From contig JAHFVB010000145.1 of the NCBI GenBank assembly GCA_023264755.1, positions 1-9,603 on the forward strand: 9,603 nucleotides of DNA, in the 5' to 3' direction. Within the stretch, counting starts at the first letter, position 1. Each line of letters opens with the position of its first letter. This DNA comes from Mycobacterium sp. (GTDB lineage: Bacteria; Actinomycetota; Actinomycetes; Mycobacteriales; Mycobacteriaceae). The notes beneath the pieces were generated by a model, which was given only the letters and a program-made list of their open reading frames with translations, searched no databases and had not been told where the DNA came from. Below are positions 1 through 5,210 of this stretch, piece after piece. The position numbers and the translations under genes are program-made.

Positions 1-1426
1 CCGGACGCTTGTAGTAACCGGGGATGAGATCGGTTGACTTGAGGTACAACTCGCCGCGAGGGTAGGGCCGGTCGGTGCCGAAGTAGCCGAGCTCTGGGAC
101 GTCGACGAGCTTGTAGTCGAGCACCGGCGGGCGGCGCAGCGTGCCGTCGACCAGCACGACGCCACCCTCGGTGGAGCCGTAGCCATTGATGAGGTGAATG
201 TCGATTAGCTCCTCGACCCACGCCCCCAGTTCGGGGGAGATGGGCGCCGAGCCCGTCATCGCCGAGAACTGGCGGCCGCCGATCAGCTGCTCGCGCTTCT
301 CGGCGAGCACCTGGACTTCGATGGCGTCGCGGTCGGCGTTTGCCGGTGCGTCGGACATCCGCTTGTCCACTTCGCTCTGGACTTCCTGGAACAGCAGCTC
401 CCAGATGCGGGGGACCAGGTCGAGCTTGGTGGGCCGCACCAGCGCGAGGTCGTCGAGCAGCGTCGACAGGTCGCTCTTGGCGCAGAAGTAAGCGGTGCCG
501 CCGACGCCGAGCGTGGAGTAGAGGATGACGCGGCCCATGACGTGGCTGATGGGCATGAAGTTCAGCGTCAGCGCCGGGAGCTTGCCGTCGGTGTCCCAGT
601 CGGGGCTGAACCATCCGCGCCAGCAGTTGGCCATCAGTCGGTCGGTGTACATGGCGCCCTTGGGGGCCCCGGTGCTGCCGGAGGTGTAGATGAGCAGGCG
701 GAGATCGTCGTCGCGGCCCTGGGCGAGCTCGGGGCCGTCGGTGTGGCGGGCGCCCTGAGCGATGACGTCGTCGAGCGCTTCGACGGGAATCGCTTTGTCG
801 GTGAGCCGGGCGACCGCGGATTCGAAGGCTTCGCGCTCGTCGTCGACCCGAGGGTGGTAGTCGAAGACGACCAGCCGTTGTGGTGCGTGGGCGGTGAGTG
901 CGAGCTCGACGGCGTCGTCGAGGTGGTCGACGCTGGAGAGGATCGCGACGGGTTCGGTCTCGACGAGGATCGGGTGCAGCTGGGTGAGCGGCGCGCTGGT
1001 CTGGAGCGGTACGGCGACGGCGCCGACGAGGGATAGCGCCATGTCGACGACGGCGTAGTCGGCGCTGGTGAAGCCGAGGGTGGCGACCCGATCGCCGGGG
1101 TTCACCGGGTTGCCGGCCAGGGCGTCGGCCAGCGCTTTCACGCGGGCCCAGGTCTTGGCATAGGTCTGGGTTTCGAAGCGGGGCGCAAACTCGGCGACGG
1201 TGCGGCCGCTGGCGTCGGTGACGTACTCGACGGCGCGCTGGCCGAGTGCCGGGCGGTCGGCGTAGCCGGTCATGGCGGTGCGGATGACGTCGGCCAGCCG
1301 GGCGCCGTCGAGGGCCGCGGTGATGGCCAGGTCGGGCTGGGCGGCAATGAGTTGCGCGTCGCCAGAGGTCAACTGCTCGAAGCGGTAGTGGAGCCGCGCT
1401 TCGCGAGCGTTGGCGGGAGTTGACAT
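1..1426 (-). CDS. car: Carboxylic acid reductase (FadD9/CAR type), N-terminal adenylation domain, truncated by window edge
   Basis: CAR converts carboxylic acids to aldehydes with ATP and NADPH, using adenylation, phosphopantetheine carrier and reductase domains in one protein of about 1,170 residues. Only the first 475 codons lie here, all within the adenylation domain. Visible motifs are the ATP-binding YTSGSTGAPKG (from residue 247), TGSAPIS (391-397) and NGYGSTEGG (414-422), followed by the typical CAR stretch RRPPVLDYKLVDVPELGYF. These and the N-terminal MTGYADRPALGQR segment match remembered mycobacterial CARs much better than ordinary FadD ligases. The ATG at 1426 is supported by AGGAG six bases upstream (1433-1437). 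No frameshift or stop is visible. The carrier and reductase domains are outside the window, so completeness cannot be judged. A palindrome 72-87 bp upstream may control it. Confidence 0.92.
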   Translation of the reverse strand, partial: MSTPANAREARLHYRFEQLTSGDAQLIAAQPDLAITAALDGARLADVIRTAMTGYADRPALGQRAVEYVTDASGRTVAEFAPRFETQTYAKTWARVKALADALAGNPVNPGDRVATLGFTSADYAVVDMALSLVGAVAVPLQTSAPLTQLHPILVETEPVAILSSVDHLDDAVELALTAHAPQRLVVFDYHPRVDDEREAFESAVARLTDKAIPVEALDDVIAQGARHTDGPELAQGRDDDLRLLIYTSGSTGAPKGAMYTDRLMANCWRGWFSPDWDTDGKLPALTLNFMPISHVMGRVILYSTLGVGGTAYFCAKSDLSTLLDDLALVRPTKLDLVPRIWELLFQEVQSEVDKRMSDAPANADRDAIEVQVLAEKREQLIGGRQFSAMTGSAPISPELGAWVEELIDIHLINGYGSTEGGVVLVDGTLRRPPVLDYKLVDVPELGYFGTDRPYPRGELYLKSTDLIPGYYKRP

Positions 1427-1497
1427 TGTTGTCTCCTCTGACAATCGGTATTCAGTTCAGGATTAGGAGGCACGGCGCTGTGCCCTAGTTCGGAAAG

Positions 1498-1513
1498 TAG
1501 GTTAGGTAACCTA
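1498..1513. promoter_or_regulatory. Perfect 16-bp palindrome upstream of car, putative operator
   Basis: TAGGTTA-GG-TAACCTA has two perfect 7-bp arms around a 2-bp centre and an extra direct copy of TAGGT within the left arm. It lies 72-87 bp before the car start codon. On the minus strand a weak promoter can be proposed with -35 GTGACA (1538-1533) and -10 TAGGTT (1513-1508), 19 bp apart; the -10 would lie inside the palindrome, so a bound regulator could block RNA polymerase. The arms resemble the IdeR/DtxR iron box but the centre is one base short, so a TetR-type regulator is equally possible. No regulator gene is present in the window. Confidence 0.5.
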
Positions 1514-1645
1514 TCTATTCCTGGGAGTTTGCTGTCACCGGCTGGCCCCGCGGCGTGTGAGGCCACCGTCGAAAATGCCGTTGGCCTGCGGTGTTTCGGG
1601 AAGCTGTGGGCGCTAGTGGCCGTCGACGGGCCGCCGAGTCAGCCG

Positions 1646-1661
1646 GGTGACGTTCGTCACC
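1646..1661 (-). terminator. Hairpin downstream of the alpha/beta hydrolase, possible terminator
   Basis: GGTGACG-TT-CGTCACC is a perfect inverted repeat starting 28 bases past the hydrolase stop codon on the minus strand. As RNA it would fold as a 6-bp stem with a GUUC-type four-base loop. There is no U tract, which is common for mycobacterial stem-loop terminators but leaves the call uncertain. It lies between the hydrolase end and the car promoter region, where it could insulate car from read-through; it could instead be a protein-binding palindrome. Confidence 0.4.
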
Positions 1662-1688
1662 GACACTGCAGGAGTTCGCTGCACGCGG

Positions 1689-2486
1689 TCAGGACCCGTC
1701 GGCGGGGGCGAGTCGGCGACTGCCCAGCCACGCTCGGATGTGCTCGGCGACGTCGCGCCAGCCCGGTTCGACCATCATGTTGTGCCCCATCCGGGGAAAC
1801 AGCGTGGCCTGGGTTCGGTAGGCCCGGGCGGTGGCGTGGATCTCGGCGTTGGTGATGGTGCCGCCGTCCTCGCCGCCGAGCACCAGCAGCGGGGCGGACA
1901 CGAGCTCGGGCTTGGGCCATCGGAAGCCCGCATCGAGGAACGCGGCCCGGATGCTCTCGTTCTGGCAGCGCGCTGCGGTGGCTGCGACGATCGGTTCGGG
2001 CGTATGCGCGCAGAACAACGTCTCGCGGGGCAGCCGGGTGAAAACTTCCTTGTTCTCCCCGAACATGTTGGCCCGCATCGAGATCAGCGGATGTTTGCGC
2101 CAGAAGCGAAGGGCGCAGGCCAGCACGCCCTTTGGTGGCAGCGAGGCGAGAAGGACGCCAGCGGGTGCGTTGTAGCGCTCGAGATACTTCTGCACCGTCC
2201 AACCGCCCAGCGAGTGGCCGACGAGTACGGGCGGGGTGCCGAGGTAGTCCGCGGCGGCGCGCACGTCGTCGACGAAGTCGGCCACGGATAGCTTGGGTAG
2301 TGGCTTGTCGGAACCGCTGCCGCCGTGGGCGCGCAGGCTGACGGCGACGGCGCGGAACCCATGGTCGGCGAAGTAGTCGAGGAAGTGTTCGTCCCAGCAC
2401 CACGCTGCGTGGCAGCCGCCGTGGACGAACAGCAGCGGCGTCGGATGTGCGTCCGAAACGCCGCCCTTGTCGATGAGTTCCAGCAT
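1689..2486 (-). CDS. Alpha/beta hydrolase (serine hydrolase/esterase-like)
   Basis: This 265-residue protein has a complete alpha/beta-hydrolase core. The oxyanion-hole motif VHGG is at 21-24, the nucleophile elbow GHSLGG at 90-95 (Ser92), the acid in GGEDGG (Asp207) and the catalytic histidine in MGHNMMVEPGW (His235). Order, spacing and length are normal for the family. There is no signal peptide or membrane segment, so it should be cytoplasmic. The substrate cannot be read from the sequence; esterase or lipase-like activity on small acyl substrates is the default expectation. The ATG at 2486 follows a G-run (GGGGGG) about six bases upstream, an adequate ribosome site. It is divergent from sdaA across a 228-bp gap and is monocistronic here, with a hairpin (1646-1661) behind it. 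Unrelated ORFs on other frames over this region are shadows. Confidence 0.88.
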   Translation of the reverse strand: MLELIDKGGVSDAHPTPLLFVHGGCHAAWCWDEHFLDYFADHGFRAVAVSLRAHGGSGSDKPLPKLSVADFVDDVRAAADYLGTPPVLVGHSLGGWTVQKYLERYNAPAGVLLASLPPKGVLACALRFWRKHPLISMRANMFGENKEVFTRLPRETLFCAHTPEPIVAATAARCQNESIRAAFLDAGFRWPKPELVSAPLLVLGGEDGGTITNAEIHATARAYRTQATLFPRMGHNMMVEPGWRDVAEHIRAWLGSRRLAPADGS

Positions 2487-2506
2487 CGCCGTGCCCCCCG
2501 GCCCGT

Positions 2507-2545
2507 CGTGATCACGTCAAGATCAGCGTACGAGGGCGATCACGT
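2507..2545. promoter_or_regulatory. Repeated GATCACGT sites with a 10-bp palindrome between hydrolase and sdaA
   Basis: A perfect CGTGATCACG palindrome (2507-2516) sits 20-30 bp upstream of the hydrolase start. Its half GATCACGT (2510-2517) recurs exactly at 2538-2545, 28 bp on, with a related GATCAGCGT between them (2521-2529). The array lies in the divergent intergenic region where promoters of the hydrolase and possibly sdaA must be. It may be a regulator-binding array; no regulator is identifiable and chance similarity in GC-rich DNA is possible. Confidence 0.3.
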
Positions 2546-2684
2546 TGGCGCGCCGCTTTCGGCCGATGATTCGGCGGGAACCGCGGATGCTCGCTGCATC
2601 TCACTGCGGCCCAGGAGCGGGTAGCGTGAAGACCTTGGTTGGACGAGGGCCTGGAGCGCATTCGGGCCGGGTGCGGAGGTTTTC

Positions 2685-2705
2685 GTGACGATGGCAGCGC
2701 GGTAG
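2685..2705 (+). CDS. Six-codon leader ORF preceding sdaA
   Basis: A near-perfect Shine-Dalgarno GGAGG (2675-2679) stands five bases before a GTG (2685). The frame reads V-T-M-A-A-R and stops at TAG (2703-2705). It is in the same frame as sdaA, whose ATG follows nine bases after that stop and has no ribosome site of its own. Ribosomes loaded at the strong site would therefore translate the minimal ORF and could re-initiate on sdaA. The peptide contains no serine or glycine codons, so it does not look like a classical amino-acid attenuator. It could also be a fortuitous arrangement if transcription starts downstream of it. Confidence 0.35.
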   Translation: MTMAAR

Positions 2706-2714
2706 CGAATCCCC

Positions 2715-4076
2715 ATGGCAGTCAGTGTTTTCGACCTCTTCTCGATTGGCGTCGGCCCGTCGAGTTCTCACACGGTCGGTCCGATGCGCGCGGCGAAGAG
2801 CTTCGTCACCGACCTCGGCGAGCGGGTGTCCTCCGTCGTCGGCGTGCACGTCGACCTTTACGGGTCGCTGGCGGCCACCGGTCGCGGGCACGGCACGCTT
2901 GGCGCGGTGCTGCTCGGGCTGGAAGGCTCCTCACCCGAGACCGTGGACCCGGACGCCGGGCGCTTGCGGGTGGCCGCGATCGACGCGGGTGCGCGCCTGC
3001 GCCTTGGCGGTGGAGCTTCGGTGTCGTTCACCACCGCGGACATCGGCATGCACCCGACCGAGATCAAGAACCGGCACACCAACGCGTTGCGCTTCGCGGT
3101 CGACTTCGCCGACGGCAGTTCGCACGAGGCGATGTACTACTCGATCGGCGGCGGGTTCGTGGTGCGCGACGGGCAGCCGCCCGAGCCGCCCGCGGAGGTG
3201 CCGCTGCCGTTCACCACCGGTGACGAGCTGCTGAAGATGTGCGAAGAGCAGAACGCGGCGATGTGGGAGGTGGTGTGGTGCAACGAAATTACGCTGCGCT
3301 CCCCGGTCGAGGTGCGGTCCGGGCTATTGGCGATCTGGGCGGCGATGGAGTCGTGCATCGCCGCCGGTTTCCAGGCCGAGGGCGTGTTACCGGGTGGGCT
3401 GGAGGTGCGCCGGCGGGCACCGGGACTGCATCGGCTATTGGTCGCGCGGGAGGGCGGCGACGCGCATGCCGACTCGATGGACTGGCTGAACGTCGCGGCG
3501 ATGGCGGTCAACGAGGAGAACGCCGGAGGCGGCCGGGTGGTGACGGCGCCGACGAACGGTGCGGCGGGAATCGTTCCGGCCGTGATGTTTTGGGCGCTGC
3601 GCTACCTGCCGGGCCTGGACGATGCGGAACGCCGCGACGACGCGGTGGTGCGCTACCTGCTGACGGCGGCGGCGATCGCGGTGTTGTACAAGGAGCGGGC
3701 GTCGATCTCGGGGGCCGAAGTGGGGTGTCAGGGCGAGGTCGGCTCGGCGTGCTCGATGGCCGCGGCCGGGCTGGCAGAGTTGTTGGGCGGTACCCCGCGC
3801 CAGGTGGAGAACGCCGCGGAGATCGGGATCGAGCACAACCTGGGACTGACGTGCGACCCGATCGGCGGGCTGGTGCAGATCCCGTGCATCGAACGCAATG
3901 CGATCGCCTCGGTGAAGGCGGTCAACGCCGCGAAGATGGCGCTGTATGGCGATGGCATTCACCGGGTTTCGCTGGATCAGGCGATCGAGACCATGCGGCA
4001 GACGGGGATGGACATGCTCTCCAAGTACAAGGAGACGTCGCTGGGGGGGTTGGCGGTGAATGTGCCGGAGTGTTGA
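2715..4076 (+). CDS. sdaA: L-serine ammonia-lyase (L-serine dehydratase), single-chain iron-sulfur type
   Basis: SdaA deaminates L-serine to pyruvate and ammonia in the cytoplasm using a [4Fe-4S] cluster. The 453-residue chain has the beta-type domain first (GPSSSHTVGP at 14-23) and the alpha-type catalytic domain second (from about 180, with the NEENAGGGRVVTAPTNGAAG stretch). Cys338, Cys380 and Cys391 have exactly the 42- and 11-residue spacing of the cluster ligands remembered for Legionella SdaA (343, 385, 396). The protein ends in ...VNVPEC, so the C-terminal Cys453 matches Legionella Cys458 at the same constant offset of five. In Legionella that tail cysteine binds the fourth iron and acts as a built-in inhibitor displaced by serine. 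Cys346 is an extra, non-ligand cysteine. The ATG at 2715 has no Shine-Dalgarno; a leader ORF with a strong site lies just upstream. A hairpin (4088-4104) follows the stop. Confidence 0.96.
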   Translation: MAVSVFDLFSIGVGPSSSHTVGPMRAAKSFVTDLGERVSSVVGVHVDLYGSLAATGRGHGTLGAVLLGLEGSSPETVDPDAGRLRVAAIDAGARLRLGGGASVSFTTADIGMHPTEIKNRHTNALRFAVDFADGSSHEAMYYSIGGGFVVRDGQPPEPPAEVPLPFTTGDELLKMCEEQNAAMWEVVWCNEITLRSPVEVRSGLLAIWAAMESCIAAGFQAEGVLPGGLEVRRRAPGLHRLLVAREGGDAHADSMDWLNVAAMAVNEENAGGGRVVTAPTNGAAGIVPAVMFWALRYLPGLDDAERRDDAVVRYLLTAAAIAVLYKERASISGAEVGCQGEVGSACSMAAAGLAELLGGTPRQVENAAEIGIEHNLGLTCDPIGGLVQIPCIERNAIASVKAVNAAKMALYGDGIHRVSLDQAIETMRQTGMDMLSKYKETSLGGLAVNVPEC

Positions 4077-4087
4077 GGGGTGGCGGT

Positions 4088-4104
4088 CGACAGCCACGCT
4101 GTCG
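4088..4104 (+). terminator. Stem-loop after sdaA, likely terminator
   Basis: CGACAGC-CAC-GCTGTCG forms a perfect 7-bp stem with a three-base loop, starting 12 bases after the sdaA stop codon. No T-run follows. Position directly behind a gene with no downstream partner supports a terminator or a 3'-end-stabilising structure. Confidence 0.5.
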
Positions 4105-4279
4105 CGGCCAAGGTGCACTAGGTGACGGAGTCTACGTCCACCCGGTTCGACGTCCGCGCTTTGTGCTTACATGGTCCAGATCTTCTGCTGGCTGAATGCA
4201 GTGCGGTCTGAGTCTTGCCGCTCGACTCCGATGGGCATTTAGAAACGCCAAGCCCATTCTCTAGGAATAACACAACTGG
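4105..4279. other. Non-coding spacer between the sdaA terminator and the vsr remnant
   Basis: No convincing gene, tRNA or repeat is visible here. Base composition turns noticeably less GC-rich from about 4180 onward, in step with the decayed gene that follows. A GGTTCGA stretch near 4143 recalls a tRNA T-loop but its flanks do not pair. Confidence 0.4.
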
Positions 4280-4705
4280 TCATGTGGAGTTTCGTATGTG
4301 CGCTGCCGCAGGGTGCCGAACTGCCTCAGCGATCTGCGCCGCAACCTCGGCTGGGTCCTCATGTTCCCAGAACCGGAGCACTGTCCAGCTTGCTTCGCCG
4401 AGCGTGGCATTCACGCATTCACGCATTCGTCACGGGCGCGGTTGCCAGCCACCTTTGCAGCCCAGAATCTGGCGTTTGCTCTTGGCTACAACCGAGATCA
4501 TCGACGTCATGACCGGCGGTTCCACAGAGATCGAGAGCGGTGGATTGCCAACCGGACGGTTGTTGTGTCCGACCGCAGAACGCTGCCCGAACAATCGGCA
4601 GATTGAGGGCGGGGTGTCGTAGTTGGTCCGCCGTCTTTGTCAATGCGACAACGCAAATGCGATGCTCGGCAGGATAGTTCGTTCGTCCGATCTACGACGT
4701 ACCAA
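4280..4705 (-). pseudogene. Decayed very-short-patch-repair (Vsr-type) DNA mismatch endonuclease
   Basis: Reading the minus strand from about 4705, one frame resembles Vsr endonucleases: DRTNEL...LRCRID matches the usual RDTKPEL...LRYRVD N-terminal region. After a degraded catalytic section (VRLAIH...LWNRRS, where VFIDGCFWHGCP is expected) come nonsense codons at 4509, 4500 and 4488. The frame then regains similarity as PRANARFWAAKVAGNRAR (4485-4432). A tandem 8-bp duplication (4407-4428) shifts the frame into TGA at 4413. Dropping one unit joins it to LGEASWTVLRFWEHEDPAE and a tail ending at TGA 4282-4280. The ArgPheTrpGluHisGlu-type C-terminus is the clearest Vsr signature. Vsr nicks T:G mismatches made by deamination of 5-methylcytosine and usually accompanies a cytosine methylase; none is visible here. 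The AT-richer composition and isolation suggest old horizontal transfer. The upstream boundary is approximate. Confidence 0.72.
4407..4428. repeat. Tandem 8-bp repeat (GCATTCAC, 2.75 units) that frameshifts the vsr remnant
   Basis: GCATTCAC is repeated at 4407-4414 and 4415-4422 and followed by GCATTC (4423-4428). Removing one 8-bp unit restores a continuous Vsr-like frame reading RDECVNATLGEASW across the junction, so the extra unit is best read as a slippage duplication inside the former gene. Confidence 0.75.
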
Positions 4706-4879
4706 CACCCTTGCTCCGCTGATAGGTGCCTCTGGTTCCGAGCTCACCGGTGAACACACCCACCTACATCCTGTGGAAGTACTGTTAATGTGGTGGGAGA
4801 TTGCTGAAAATAGCTCTCTAGCAACGGTTCCGGTTACAGACCCCACAAATTGGTGCATGCTGACCCCCGCGGAGATCAA
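4706..4879. other. Upstream region of the ESX/C40 operon, no gene seen
   Basis: Both strands have short open frames here, but none has mycobacterial codon bias, a ribosome site or a recognisable product. The GC content is lower than in the flanking genes. It should contain the -35 region of the promoter whose -10 is proposed at 4880-4885; I could not identify a convincing -35. Confidence 0.35.
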
Positions 4880-4885
4880 TAGACT
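4880..4885 (+). promoter_or_regulatory. Proposed -10 element of a leaderless promoter
   Basis: TAGACT fits the mycobacterial -10 consensus TANNNT and ends six bases before the ATG at 4892. This spacing places transcription start on or next to the A of the ATG, which is the layout of a leaderless mRNA. It would explain why this gene has no Shine-Dalgarno at normal distance (the nearest, GGAG, is about 17 bases away). Confidence 0.5.
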
Positions 4886-4891
4886 CAAACC

Positions 4892-5206
4892 ATGCTCAAG
4901 CCCCTGCATGTCGATCCGATCGACGTCCACCTAGCAGGTAGCCGCCTATCCGTCGCCACCCACACCGCCGCAACGGCGTTCGCCAACCATGAAAACCAAC
5001 TCGCCGAGGCTGAAGTTGGCTGGGTGGGGGCGTCGCGGGAAGCTCTGCGCGAGTTGACGTCCGCGCTTTCAGCCAGGCACGTCGCGTACTGTACTGCGGT
5101 CGCCGAGTTGAGCCAGCACATGTCCGATGGTGCGGCCGCGTACACGAATACCGACACCAGTGCCTCGGAATCGGTGGCCCGCATCGCCGAGGCCATGGGC
5201 ATGTAG
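4892..5206 (+). CDS. EspC-like/WXG100-like type VII (ESX) secretion target
   Basis: This 104-residue, cysteine-poor, largely helical protein has the form of ESX substrates of the EspC/WXG100 type: two predicted helices separated by a turn carrying a WxG motif (Trp44-Val-Gly46 in EVGWVGASREAL), then a YxxxD export signal (Tyr84 to Asp88, YTNTD) after the second helix. The LxVDPxxVHLAGSRL opening is typical of mycobacterial 'type VII secretion target' proteins about 100 residues long. Such proteins normally fold with a partner and leave the cell unprocessed through an ESX machine; no ESX core genes lie here, so the machine must be encoded elsewhere. The start is supported by a leaderless promoter rather than a ribosome site. 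The next gene starts only four bases after the stop, indicating an operon and a probable partner. Confidence 0.8.
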   Translation: MLKPLHVDPIDVHLAGSRLSVATHTAATAFANHENQLAEAEVGWVGASREALRELTSALSARHVAYCTAVAELSQHMSDGAAAYTNTDTSASESVARIAEAMGM

Positions 5207-5210
5207 CGCC

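Noticed and set aside
542..1036. Long open frame on the plus strand opposite car
   Set aside because: It is a shadow of the minus-strand adenylation domain, whose motifs and codon bias are clear. No ribosome site or recognisable product.
1657..2403. Long Arg-rich open frames overlapping the hydrolase on both strands
   Set aside because: Arginine/proline-rich composition typical of out-of-frame reading in high-GC DNA; the hydrolase frame carries a full catalytic triad.
2590..2714. Glycine or other riboswitch in front of sdaA
   Set aside because: No recognisable aptamer core or matched pairing pattern could be found in this 125-base leader region.
4130..4165. tRNA-like GGTTCGA segment
   Set aside because: The five-base flanks do not pair and no acceptor, D or anticodon arms could be found.
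4407..4428. Start of a CRISPR-like or satellite array
   Set aside because: Only 2.75 copies of 8 bp with no spacers; explained as a slippage duplication in the vsr remnant.
4623..4934. Open frames on both strands upstream of the ESX gene
   Set aside because: No codon bias, no ribosome site, no motif; they run through the vsr remnant, the promoter region and the start of the ESX gene.
5127..5210. Upstream extension of the C40 peptidase to an ATG at 5127
   Set aside because: It would lie inside the preceding ESX gene in another frame and adds an Arg/Pro-rich out-of-frame peptide. GTG 5211 directly after the preceding stop fits better.
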